Both the position numbers and the translations under genes were made by a program. 8,285 nucleotides of DNA from DASPKS01 sp035628035. GTDB taxonomy: Bacteria > Bacteroidota > Rhodothermia > Rhodothermales > Rubricoccaceae. Below the pieces are notes generated by a model. It searched no databases. It was not told where the DNA came from and saw only the letters and a program-made list of their open reading frames with translations. The first letter of the stretch is position 1, and each line of letters opens with the position of its first letter. Below, piece by piece: positions 1-5,869 of the stretch. The stretch is taken from assembly GCA_035628035.1 (NCBI GenBank), contig DASPKS010000219.1, positions 1 to 8,285 of the forward strand. The letters run 5' to 3'.

Positions 1-77
1 AGGTCCGGCACCCAAGAGCACACGCCGGCGTAGGGGAGACCCTGGCGGCCGGGGTTGTCGAAGGCGCGGTGCCGCAT
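1..77 (-). CDS. Probable N-terminal fragment of an unidentified protein, cut by the left edge
   Basis: On the minus strand an ATG at 77-75 opens a frame that stays open to the edge of the window, about 25 codons. It begins MRHRAFDNPGRQG and continues LPYAGVCSWVPD. Almost every codon ends in G or C, matching the bona fide genes here, while the other minus frames read poorly. The frame is also open upstream of this ATG, back to an in-frame TGA near 140, so the start is not certain. No family can be recognised from so short a piece. It is divergent from the SpoIIAA-like gene. Coding status is judged from codon use only. Confidence 0.4.
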   Translation of the reverse strand, partial: MRHRAFDNPGRQGLPYAGVCSWVPD

Positions 78-334
78 CGGCGCAGCGGTGGCGAACGGGG
101 CCGGTGAGGAGGGCTCCAGCGAACCGCAAGCATGGCCTCAGTAGTAGGCGTGGGTGGAGCGATACGCCGGCGGCACGCCCTTCCTAAAGCCTCGTGCTGT
201 GTCCGGTCCGGGCGGCGCCGGCAAATGCGGGAGCCGGACAGTGTCAGGGAATGGCTGGAATGTGCGCGGGAGCGGAGCCTCCCCCGGCCGGCTCGGTATT
301 ACGCCTCCCTTCTCCCCGCGCTTGCGCTCCTCCC
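78..334. other. Divergent intergenic spacer, no recognised gene
   Basis: This spacer lies between the left-edge fragment (-) and the SpoIIAA-like gene (+). The reading frames crossing it have irregular third-position composition and no recognisable protein. A 7-bp inverted repeat, TGTCCGG (200-206) with CCGGACA (234-240), lies in it. A promoter-like TATTAC sits at 297-302, 38 bases before the ATG at 335. No clear -33 or -35 element accompanies it. Confidence 0.4.
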
Positions 335-700
335 ATGATCGAAGTCCTCAACGTAGGCCCCGACGTCCTGGCGTACCGCATCAACGGCCGCATCGAGCGG
401 GTCGACATCGAGCGGGCGTTCATCGAGGTGGACCGGCGGCTCGCGCGGGAAGGGCCGCTCCGCGCCTACGTGGAGGTCCTCTCCCTCGATGGGATCTCGC
501 TCGACGCGCTCGGCCGCGACGTGTGGCTCGGGATGCAGCGGCTCGGCCTGTTCCCCCGGCTCGAGAAGGTGGCGCTCGTCTCCGACTCCGACTGGCTGCA
601 GACGCTGCCCTCCCTCCCGAATCCGCTGATGCCCCGCCTCGAGGCGCGCGCGTTCCCGCTCCAGGAGCGGGCGCAGGCGCAGGCATGGGTGAAGGCGTAG
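335..700 (+). CDS. SpoIIAA-like (STAS/SEC14-type) domain protein
   Basis: The protein is 121 residues, the usual length for the SpoIIAA-like family (DUF3478). It follows the family pattern: a short N-terminal strand pair ending in a YRINGRI motif (14-20), a helix, an acidic central segment (YVEVLSLDG, 45-53), then the conserved strand and turn VALVSDSDWLQ (79-89). The C-terminal strand and helix contain FPLQE and the terminal AWVK. Members are small cytoplasmic proteins with an alpha/beta fold related to anti-sigma-factor antagonists and CRAL-TRIO lipid-binding domains, and their role is mostly unknown. I chose the ATG at 335 because the frame upstream back to 194 has no family similarity, and homologous sequence begins with the first strand here. 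The leader is C/T-rich with no Shine-Dalgarno sequence. The gene stands alone, so context gives no clue to its job. Family assignment is confident; function is not. Confidence 0.85.
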   Translation: MIEVLNVGPDVLAYRINGRIERVDIERAFIEVDRRLAREGPLRAYVEVLSLDGISLDALGRDVWLGMQRLGLFPRLEKVALVSDSDWLQTLPSLPNPLMPRLEARAFPLQERAQAQAWVKA

Positions 701-707
701 CGCCTTA

Positions 708-727
708 CGAGGGCACGGCCGCCCTCG
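708..727 (+). terminator. Possible hairpin terminator of the SpoIIAA-like gene
   Basis: A perfect 7-bp GC-rich stem (CGAGGGC/GCCCTCG) with a 6-base loop begins 8 bases after the stop codon at 700. An overlapping alternative stem, CTCGC/GCGAG, occupies 724-737. No T-tract follows, so if it terminates transcription it is not a classical intrinsic terminator. Confidence 0.3.
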
Positions 728-961
728 CTTGAGCGAGGCGCAGGGCCGCTGCCTCGGGCCCGGTCGTTCCCGCAGGGCGTGCCTGCTCCGTGCGGCGCAC
801 CCCGGGCTTCGCGGCCGTGATCCGCCAGGCGAACGGGCTCCGCCCGGCCCTGCCCCTCCCCAGGGCGGCGGCTGACCCCCGGCAGCCCGGGAGAGCAGGT
901 CCGTCCTTCCATCTCGCGGGTAGTTCTGAAGAGGTCCCCTGCCAAGTAGGGGGGGTTGTCC

Positions 962-995
962 TACACCGGCGGGCACATTGGTCGGGCCCGGTGTA
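962..995. repeat. 8-bp inverted repeat in the spacer upstream of the kinase gene
   Basis: TACACCGG at 962-969 pairs perfectly with CCGGTGTA at 988-995 across an 18-base gap. It lies about 117 bases before the kinase start codon. It could be an operator half-site pair or part of an RNA structure. Chance is also possible in DNA this rich in GC. Confidence 0.25.
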
Positions 996-1111
996 ACGCT
1001 GGCATTCCCATGGCGGCGCGGGGTGGCCCTCGCTGGGGGACGCCAACGGAGCGGAACGGCCGTTGCCCTCCCCACGCCACCCCACTCTCGACGTGACCCC
1101 CCCGCTCGGCG

Positions 1112-2557
1112 ATGATTCCGGCCCGCAAGAAGGTCGCCCCCAGTCAGCGGGCCCCGCTGGCGCGGGTCCAGGGGTTCCGTGCGCTGTGCTTCGCCTGCGC
1201 GGCGATGCTGCCGTCGTTCTGGCTCGCCTACCACCACGCCCTGCCCGACGCCATTGACCCCCTCGGCGTGCGCCTCGCGCTCGCGGCGCTCCTCCTCGCC
1301 GTCGGTGGCTCGACGTACCTCGTGCGGTGGACGCGGCGGTGGTTCGTCGCCATCGGGGGGGCGTTGCCGTACGGGTTCTATGCGTGGTGGCTAGGCGCCG
1401 TCGTATATGTCAACGGCTTCGCGCCTGACTACGCCATCGGCACGCTGCTCGTGTTCGTGGCGGCCGGCCTCGCCCTCGGCGTGGTGACGGACCGGCCCGC
1501 GGCCTTCGTCGCGTTCTCGGCCTTCGTCGTGCTCACCACCAGCGTCGCCGCCGCGTGGGCGGAGGAGCCCGGCGTGAATCCGCCCGTGCTCGTGCTGTGC
1601 CTCGGCGGCGTAGCCCTCGTGATGGGGGTGGTGCAACAGGCGCGGGCGCGGGCGATGGCCGAGCTCCGCCGCGCGAAGCGGCAGGCGGAGGAGGTGGCGC
1701 GGCTGAAGAGCGCGTTCCTCGCGAACATGAGCCACGAGATCCGCACCCCCCTCACGGCCATTCTCGGGTTCGCCGACGTGCTAGGGCAGGAGGTGACCGA
1801 CCCGCAGCACCAGGAGTTCGTCGAACTCATCGCCCGAGGCGGCCGCCGCCTCATGGACACGCTCACCTCCGTGCTCGACCTCGCGCGCCTCCAGTCGGGG
1901 GGGATGACGCTAACCCTCGGGCCGGTCGACGTCGCTGAGGTGGCCCGCGACGCGGTGGAGGCCCTCCGCCCGCTCGCCCGCGCCAAGGGGCTTGCCCTCG
2001 CCGCCCACGTCCCCACGGGCGTCTACGCCCGTGCCGACCGGGCGGCCCTCCAACGGGTGCTTCTCAACCTCCTCTCGAACGCCGTCAAGTTCACCACCGA
2101 GGGACGTGTCGTGCTGGCCATCGACGCGGCCGGCCCCGCCGTCCGCCTCCGCGTGTCGGACACCGGGCGCGGCATCGGCCCCGCGTTCCTGCCCCGGCTG
2201 TTCGACGAGTTCCGGCAGGAGTCCACAGGCCACGCGCGGAGCCACGAGGGGAGCGGGCTCGGGCTCGCCATCACGAAGGGGCTCGTCGACCTCATGGGCG
2301 GGGCGATCGCCGTCGAGAGCGTACCCGGGATCGGGAGCACGTTCACGGTGACGCTCGTTGCGGCAGCGGGCCCCCCTGCGGACGTGACTGCGCCCTCGCG
2401 CCGGGCAGTGCCCCTCGGAGGAGACGGGGCCCAGCAGCCTGCGGACTTCGCTCACACGGAGGGGGTGGGTGCGAGCGGCTTGGCCATCGCGAACAGCGGG
2501 GTCCCGAAAAGATCGTCGGGGCCCTCGCCCGTGCGGACGAACCCCACCCGTTCGTAG
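1112..2557 (+). CDS. Membrane sensor histidine kinase (orphan, HisKA + HATPase_c)
   Basis: This 481-residue protein autophosphorylates a histidine and would pass the phosphate to a response regulator. About six hydrophobic segments lie at 21-42, 52-71, 78-101, 107-125, 129-149 and 158-174, so both ends should be cytoplasmic. A short coiled linker (175-200) leads to the HisKA domain with NMSHEIRTPL, phosphoacceptor His208. The HATPase domain has an N box (LLNLLSNAVKFT, 317-328), G1 box (DTGRGIG, 350-356), F box (LFDEFRQ, 363-369) and G2 box (GSGLGLAI, 380-387). No PAS, GAF or periplasmic sensor domain is visible, so sensing is probably through the membrane helices. No response regulator lies within the window. 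The ATPase fold ends near residue 416; the last 65 or so residues (PPADV to the end) are low-complexity, and the final 106 bases are antisense to the GNAT gene. A one-base shift in the G3C6 run at 2368-2376 would give a stop at 2385-2387. The ligand is unknown. Confidence 0.9.
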   Translation: MIPARKKVAPSQRAPLARVQGFRALCFACAAMLPSFWLAYHHALPDAIDPLGVRLALAALLLAVGGSTYLVRWTRRWFVAIGGALPYGFYAWWLGAVVYVNGFAPDYAIGTLLVFVAAGLALGVVTDRPAAFVAFSAFVVLTTSVAAAWAEEPGVNPPVLVLCLGGVALVMGVVQQARARAMAELRRAKRQAEEVARLKSAFLANMSHEIRTPLTAILGFADVLGQEVTDPQHQEFVELIARGGRRLMDTLTSVLDLARLQSGGMTLTLGPVDVAEVARDAVEALRPLARAKGLALAAHVPTGVYARADRAALQRVLLNLLSNAVKFTTEGRVVLAIDAAGPAVRLRVSDTGRGIGPAFLPRLFDEFRQESTGHARSHEGSGLGLAITKGLVDLMGGAIAVESVPGIGSTFTVTLVAAAGPPADVTAPSRRAVPLGGDGAQQPADFAHTEGVGASGLAIANSGVPKRSSGPSPVRTNPTRS

Positions 2558-2943
2558 AGCCGGATCGCGCGCTCTAGGTACGGCGTCGTGCATAGGGTGA
2601 GCCGTGCGAACCCGCGCGCATGGGCAAACGCATCCACTTCGGCCAGCAGCCGCCTTCCAGCCCCCGCCGCTTGCCTCGCGGGGTGTACCGCCATCCCGCG
2701 CACGTAAAGGTCGGCCCCGCGCGGGAGGACGGAGACGGTCCCTACGATCACGCCCTCCGTTTGCGCCACCCACACCGGACCTTCGGCCATGCGCGCGCGT
2801 ACCTCGTCGGGCTCGACGACGGTGGCCGCGAGGGCCTCGGCCGTGTAGAGGGCCGCGAAGGGGGCGAAGGCCGCGCGCAGCGCCTCCGTGATGGCGGGGG
2901 CGTCATCTGGAACGGCGCGGCGGATCACGACGGGGGCGCCCAT
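2452..2943 (-). CDS. GNAT-family N-acetyltransferase
   Basis: This 163-residue protein has the full GNAT fold and would transfer an acetyl group from acetyl-CoA to an amine. It opens with the strand VVIRRAVPDDAPAI (5-18). The central beta hairpin includes WVAQTEGVIVGTVSVLP (58-74), followed by the LYVRGMAVHPARQ strand (79-91). The acetyl-CoA pyrophosphate-binding motif is RQAAGAGRRLL (90-100), matching the family pattern R/Q-x-x-G-x-G/A. The C-terminal ERAIRLYERVGFVRTGE (124-140) is the typical 'Y-x-x-x-G-F' ending. The substrate cannot be told from sequence; small-molecule and protein acetylation are both possible. The start is ATG at 2943, giving the normal N-terminal strand. It converges on the kinase, with its last 106 bases overlapping the kinase reading frame, and is divergent from the hydrolase gene across a 151-bp spacer. 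A short hairpin lies directly before its start codon. Confidence 0.9.
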   Translation of the reverse strand: MGAPVVIRRAVPDDAPAITEALRAAFAPFAALYTAEALAATVVEPDEVRARMAEGPVWVAQTEGVIVGTVSVLPRGADLYVRGMAVHPARQAAGAGRRLLAEVDAFAHARGFARLTLCTTPYLERAIRLYERVGFVRTGEGPDDLFGTPLFAMAKPLAPTPSV

Positions 2944-2947
2944 GGGT

Positions 2948-2964
2948 GGTGGCTACGGGCCACC
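2948..2964 (-). repeat. Small hairpin in the leader of the GNAT gene
   Basis: GGTGGC (2948-2953) and GCCACC (2959-2964) form a perfect 6-bp stem with a 5-base loop, ending 4 bases upstream of the GNAT start codon on the minus strand. In mRNA it would sit where the ribosome binds, so it could lower translation. This is inferred from position only. Confidence 0.25.
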
Positions 2965-2993
2965 GCGCGGGCCGTTCCATGTGGCGGCCGAGA

Positions 2994-3048
2994 GCCCGCA
3001 GGGAGGAAAGGTGGGATGTGGGCGCAGCGGGCTACCTTCCTCGCGGGC
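2994..3048. promoter_or_regulatory. Bulged 15-bp inverted repeat with embedded promoter-like TACCTT, upstream of the hydrolase
   Basis: The left arm at 2994-3012 reads GCCCGC, then a 3-base bulge, GAGGAA, a 1-base bulge, and GGT. The right arm at 3034-3048 reads ACC, TTCCTC, GCGGGC and is complementary over 15 base pairs. The loop is 21 bases. The right arm contains TACCTTCC (3033-3040), which resembles the Bacteroidota -7 element TAnnTTTG and lies about 60 bases before the hydrolase start. It could be an operator over the promoter, or a 5' leader hairpin if transcription begins further upstream. No convincing -33 TTTG element is seen. Confidence 0.3.
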
Positions 3049-3094
3049 GGCCGGCATCGCCTCCGCCCGCGTCCCCTGACCGGCTCTCTCGCTC

Positions 3095-3685
3095 ATGATC
3101 CCCGCGAACGCCGCCCTCCTCGTCATTGACGTCCAGCGGGGGCTGGACCACCCGAAGTACGGCCGCCGTAACAACCCCGACGCCGAGGTCCACATCGCGC
3201 GCCTCCTCGCGGGGTGGCGCGCGGCCGGGTGGCCGGTCATCCACGTCCAGCACCTCTCGACCTCGCCCGACTCCCCGCTCCGGCCCGGCACACCCGGCTG
3301 CGAGATCAAGCCGGAGGCCGCCCCGCGCGAGGGCGAGCCGCTGTTCCAGAAGCGCGTCAACGGCGCCTTCCTCGGGACCGACCTCGAGCCCTACCTCCGG
3401 GCACGGGGGATCACCTCGCTCGTCGTCGTCGGCCTCACGACGGACCACTGCGTCTCCTCGACGGCGCGGCTGGCGGGCGACCTCGGGTTCGACACCTACG
3501 TCGTGGCCGACGCGACGGCGGCGTTCGAAAGGGAGGGCTACGACGGTCGCCGGTTCTCGGCCGAGGACGTCCACGCCGTGGCGCTGGTGAACCTCCAGGG
3601 CGAGTTCGCCACCATCGTTACGACGGAGGGCGTGCTCGCGGCGCTCCCGTTGCCCGAGGCCGCATCGGCGGGCGCGGCGCCGTGA
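3095..3685 (+). CDS. Isochorismatase-family cysteine hydrolase
   Basis: The 196-residue protein is a complete member of the isochorismatase-like alpha/beta hydrolases. The catalytic triad is visible: Asp12 in LLVIDVQ (8-14), Lys86 in FQKRVNGAF (84-92), and nucleophile Cys119 in VVGLTTDHCVSSTA (111-124), the latter also carrying the usual non-proline cis-peptide region. The family cleaves isochorismate, nicotinamide, N-carbamoyl compounds or other amides through a cysteine thioester. The metal-binding D-x-H set of nicotinamidases is not evident, so nicotinamidase is unlikely. The ATG at 3095 starts directly before the first strand. No Shine-Dalgarno sequence is seen. The stop codon overlaps the GTG start of the DUF2255 gene, so the two are probably one transcript with coupled translation. 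The C-terminal 15 residues are Ala-rich and probably disordered. The substrate is unknown. Confidence 0.9.
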   Translation: MIPANAALLVIDVQRGLDHPKYGRRNNPDAEVHIARLLAGWRAAGWPVIHVQHLSTSPDSPLRPGTPGCEIKPEAAPREGEPLFQKRVNGAFLGTDLEPYLRARGITSLVVVGLTTDHCVSSTARLAGDLGFDTYVVADATAAFEREGYDGRRFSAEDVHAVALVNLQGEFATIVTTEGVLAALPLPEAASAGAAP

Positions 3686-4059
3686 CCGCCACGCGGCGGT
3701 TCTCGGAGCCTGCTCTCGAGGCCCTCCGCGACGCCAAGATCGTCGGCGTGCGCGCGGGAGCCGAGCACCGCTACACCGGGGTGTGGATGGTCGTCGTGGA
3801 GGGCCGGGTGTTCGTGCGGTCGTGGAACGACAAGCCCACCGGGTGGTACCGCGCGTTCCTCGACGAGCCGGAGGGAAGCCTTCAGGTAGCCGGGCGAGAG
3901 ATCGCGGTCCGCGCGCGGCCCACGCGGAGCGGGCGGTTGCGCGACGCAGTGACGCGGGCCTTCGGCGAGAAGTACAACACGAAGGCGTCGGAGAAGTGGG
4001 TGCGCGGGTTCGCCGAGCCCCACCGCGCCGTCACGACGCTGGAGCTGGTGCCCTGCTAA
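3682..4059 (+). CDS. DUF2255 family protein
   Basis: The predicted protein is 125 residues, typical for DUF2255. Visible family features are a first helix (SEPALEALRDAKIVGV, 8-23), a strand pair around TGVWMVVVEGRVFVRSW (32-48) containing the conserved V-F-V-R-S-W-N, then GWYRAFL (54-60), a second small beta unit (GSLQVAGREIAVRAR, 65-79), and a C-terminal helix with EKYNT (96-100). The family has a small split-barrel-like architecture resembling flavin-binding proteins, but its function is not established. I chose GTG at 3682 because it gives the expected N-terminus and a 4-base GTGA overlap with the hydrolase stop; the frame is open far upstream only as a shadow of the hydrolase gene. It converges on the phosphodiesterase gene with 13 bases between stop codons and no visible terminator. 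Linkage suggests work with the hydrolase, but no pathway is evident. Confidence 0.8.
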   Translation: MTATRRFSEPALEALRDAKIVGVRAGAEHRYTGVWMVVVEGRVFVRSWNDKPTGWYRAFLDEPEGSLQVAGREIAVRARPTRSGRLRDAVTRAFGEKYNTKASEKWVRGFAEPHRAVTTLELVPC

Positions 4060-4072
4060 GGACTCCGGCGCC

Positions 4073-5371
4073 TCACCGCAGGAAGGCGCGGACGGAGCGG
4101 AGGTCGCCGTCGTTCGGCGCCGCGCGGAGGCCGAGGACGTGCGCCATCAGGGCGTAGACGTGCACGTTCTCGACGGGCCCCACGGTGACGCCCTGGCGGA
4201 ACGCCGGGCCGCGCGCCAGCAGGAGCGCGCCCATCGAGGGGAGCCGCGGGTCGAACCCGTGCGTGCCCCACGCGGGCGCCGCCGGCCCGTCGCGCTGCGC
4301 CCACCGCGCGCGGGTGGTGACGGTCCACCCCTCGTCGGCCATGAGCAGGATGGGGGGGATGCGCGGGCTCGCCCGGTAGTGCAGGTGGGCCGGCGTCTCC
4401 TCGCGGCGGACGACGCGGACGTGCGGGAGGCGCGCCGCCCGGAGCGCGCGGTACAGCCCGTCGGCGCGGCCGGGCTCGGGCCAGAGGCCCATCGGCTCGC
4501 CGTCCAGCATGCGCGCCACGTCGGCCAGCGCGTGGGGGCCGAGGTGGTCGTCGAGGACCACCACGCGGTCGGCGCGCATCTCGGCCATCCCGTGGTCGGA
4601 GACGACGACGAGGTGGATGCGGTCGGTGAGGCCGCGCGCGTCGAGGCCGTCGAGCAGGCGGGCGAGCGCGCGGTCCACCTCGGCGACGGCGGCGGCGGTC
4701 TCCGGCGCGTTGGGCCCGTAGGAATGCCCGGCGCCGTCCACGCCCTCGAAGTAGAGCGTGAGGAAGGCGGGCCGCTGGTCGGGCGGGAGGTCGAGCCAGG
4801 CGAGGACGGTGTCCACGCGCGCCGCGTAGGGCAGCCCCCCGTCGAACGGCGACCATTGCGACGGCCGCACGCCGCCGACGGCGGCCTCGGCGCCGGGCCA
4901 CGACAGCACCATCGCGCGGCGGCCCTGGCGCTCGGCCGTCACCCAGATGGGCTCGCCGCCCCACCACCGGGCCTCGGCGCGGGCCGCCAGGTCGCCCCCG
5001 TCGAACGTGGCGTCGAGGTCGGGGTCGTAGAACCGGTTGCCGACGATGCCGTGGTGCTCCGGGCGGAGCCCCGTCACGAGGGTGTAGTGGTTGGGGAACG
5101 TGACCGACGGGTACGACGGGACGAGCCGCGCGGCGCGGACGCCCTCGCGCGCGATCCGCTCCAGCGTCGGCGCGGGGTAGTGGCCGAGGTAGTCGTGGCG
5201 GAACCCATCGATGGAGATGAGGAGCAGCGTCGGCGCGGGCGCGTCCGAGGCCGCGGAGCGGTCCCGATCCAGCACGCCGAGGAGGAGGCGCGCGGCGAGG
5301 AGCACGGCGGCGCACACGCCGAGGAGGAGCGCGCCGAGAACGGCGAGGGCGACGAGCGTGCGGCGGGACAT
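4073..5371 (-). CDS. Membrane-anchored nucleotide pyrophosphatase/phosphodiesterase (NPP-type, alkaline phosphatase superfamily)
   Basis: The 432-residue protein has one N-terminal hydrophobic segment (5-34) that should anchor it, with the catalytic domain outside the cytoplasmic membrane. The domain matches bacterial ectonucleotide pyrophosphatase/phosphodiesterases. All two-zinc ligands and the nucleophile appear in order: Asp55 (ISIDGFR), Thr91 nucleophile with Asn94 (SVTFPNHYTLVTGL, 89-102), Asp212 and His216 (EGVDGAGHSYGP, 209-220), Asp259-His260 (VVSDHGM), and His371 (GTHGFDP). HHGIVGN (106-112) is also characteristic. Family members hydrolyse phosphodiester or pyrophosphate bonds in nucleotides, nucleotide sugars or lipids; the exact substrate is not readable here. 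Cys20 lies in LLGVC, a poor lipobox, so I favour a membrane helix over a lipoprotein anchor. The gene is divergent from the EF-hand lipoprotein, and a promoter-like motif lies 38 bases before its ATG. Long open frames opposite it are GC-skew shadows. Confidence 0.9.
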   Translation of the reverse strand: MSRRTLVALAVLGALLLGVCAAVLLAARLLLGVLDRDRSAASDAPAPTLLLISIDGFRHDYLGHYPAPTLERIAREGVRAARLVPSYPSVTFPNHYTLVTGLRPEHHGIVGNRFYDPDLDATFDGGDLAARAEARWWGGEPIWVTAERQGRRAMVLSWPGAEAAVGGVRPSQWSPFDGGLPYAARVDTVLAWLDLPPDQRPAFLTLYFEGVDGAGHSYGPNAPETAAAVAEVDRALARLLDGLDARGLTDRIHLVVVSDHGMAEMRADRVVVLDDHLGPHALADVARMLDGEPMGLWPEPGRADGLYRALRAARLPHVRVVRREETPAHLHYRASPRIPPILLMADEGWTVTTRARWAQRDGPAAPAWGTHGFDPRLPSMGALLLARGPAFRQGVTVGPVENVHVYALMAHVLGLRAAPNDGDLRSVRAFLR

Positions 5372-5402
5372 GACGAGGGCAGCCGGGGCGATAGATGCCT
5401 CG

Positions 5403-5427
5403 CCCTACGGGGGAATATCCAGAAGGT
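5403..5427 (-). promoter_or_regulatory. Promoter-like motif pair upstream of the phosphodiesterase gene
   Basis: Read on the minus strand, ACCTTC (5427-5422) is followed after 12 bases by CGTAGGG (5409-5403). The C of CGTAGGG lies exactly 38 bases before the A of the start codon at 5371. The same two words, with a 14-base gap and the same 38-base distance, precede the divergent lipoprotein gene. The TAGGGC part could be a -7 type promoter element, or the words may bind a shared regulator. Confidence 0.35.
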
Positions 5428-5465
5428 GACGCGCCGGCCTCAACGGGGGTGTCTGGAAGGCGGGG

Positions 5466-5492
5466 ACCTTCGGGGGCCGGCGCGACGTAGGG
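5466..5492 (+). promoter_or_regulatory. Promoter-like motif pair upstream of the EF-hand lipoprotein gene
   Basis: ACCTTC (5466-5471) is followed after 14 bases by CGTAGGG (5486-5492), and the C of CGTAGGG lies exactly 38 bases before the ATG at 5524. Downstream the two copies continue similarly (GGAGGC here, CGAGGC in the other). The match in words, order, orientation and distance to the start codon is the evidence; the role is inferred. Confidence 0.35.
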
Positions 5493-5523
5493 GAGGCTCC
5501 GCTCACCCTCCGCTCCTCTCCCC

Positions 5524-5847
5524 ATGCGCGCATTCGTTTTTGCTCTCGCCCTCGCCCTCCCCTTCGCCCTCACCGCCTGCGGCGACTCCGCCGACGAAGC
5601 GGCCACGGAAGAAGGCGCCCCCGCCGGCGATCAGGAAGACGTCCTCGGCGACGGCGAGGTCCTCGACGAGCCCGGCGAGCCCGAAGGCAACGTCTTCGGG
5701 ACCTTCGACACCGACGGCGACGGCTTCATCAGCGAGACCGAGTTCACCACCGGCCAGGTCGGCAACGACTTCGGCCCGTACGACCAGGACCGCGACGGCC
5801 GGATCTCGGAGGCCGAGTACGCCGCCGCCCGCGCGGCGCACCCGTAG
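5524..5847 (+). CDS. Small EF-hand lipoprotein
   Basis: The protein is 107 residues. A signal peptide (1-18) ends in a lipobox LTAC, so Cys19 should be lipidated and the protein held in a membrane outside the cytoplasm. A strongly acidic, Gly/Pro/Glu-rich linker (20-57) follows. Two canonical 12-residue EF-hand loops come next: one starting at Asp62 (D-T-D-G-D-G, ending Glu73) and one starting at Asp87 (D-Q-D-R-D-G, ending Glu98). All calcium-coordinating positions 1, 3, 5, 9 and 12 are suitable, so calcium binding is likely. The helices between the loops are short, as expected for a minimal EF-hand pair. No enzyme domain is present; it may be a calcium sensor, buffer or adaptor. It is divergent from the phosphodiesterase and followed 22 bases later by a strong hairpin. 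The family is clear but its partner is unknown. Confidence 0.88.
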   Translation: MRAFVFALALALPFALTACGDSADEAATEEGAPAGDQEDVLGDGEVLDEPGEPEGNVFGTFDTDGDGFISETEFTTGQVGNDFGPYDQDRDGRISEAEYAAARAAHP

Positions 5848-5869
5848 CCGGGCTCCTCACAGAGCCCGC

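Larger units (their letters stand above)
701..1111. other. 411-bp gene-free stretch with several small inverted repeats
   Basis: I see no convincing gene here. Both strands carry open frames, but none has a recognisable protein or steady GC third positions. Hairpin-forming sequences are present: CGAGGGC/GCCCTCG at 708-714 and 721-727 just after the SpoIIAA-like stop, CCCCT/AGGGG at 936-940 and 948-952, and TACACCGG/CCGGTGTA at 962-969 and 988-995. The stretch presumably contains the kinase promoter, but I cannot point to one. A small RNA cannot be excluded. Confidence 0.4.

Noticed and set aside
194..334. Upstream extension of the SpoIIAA-like protein to an ATG at 194
   Set aside because: The extra 47 residues have no family similarity and are Cys/Ala/Gly/Pro-rich; the ATG at 335 precedes the expected first strand.
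299..1237. A 312-codon minus-strand frame opposite the SpoIIAA-like gene and spacer, considered as a gene filling 701-1111
   Set aside because: It runs antisense through a clear family protein, is Arg/Gly/Pro-rich and shows no domain.
3095..3685. Hydrolase as a nicotinamidase
   Set aside because: The D-x-H metal-binding pattern expected of nicotinamidases is not visible; only the general Asp-Lys-Cys triad can be supported.
4073..5371. Phosphodiesterase as a lipoprotein anchored at Cys20
   Set aside because: The residues before Cys20 (L-L-G-V) are a poor lipobox because Val at -1 is unusual, and the hydrophobic stretch continues past Cys20 to about residue 34.
4056..5606. A 516-codon minus-strand open frame overlapping the phosphodiesterase gene in another frame
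   Set aside because: The translation is almost wholly Arg/Pro/Ala/Gly, typical of a frame shadow; the alternative frame has all zinc ligands of the NPP family.
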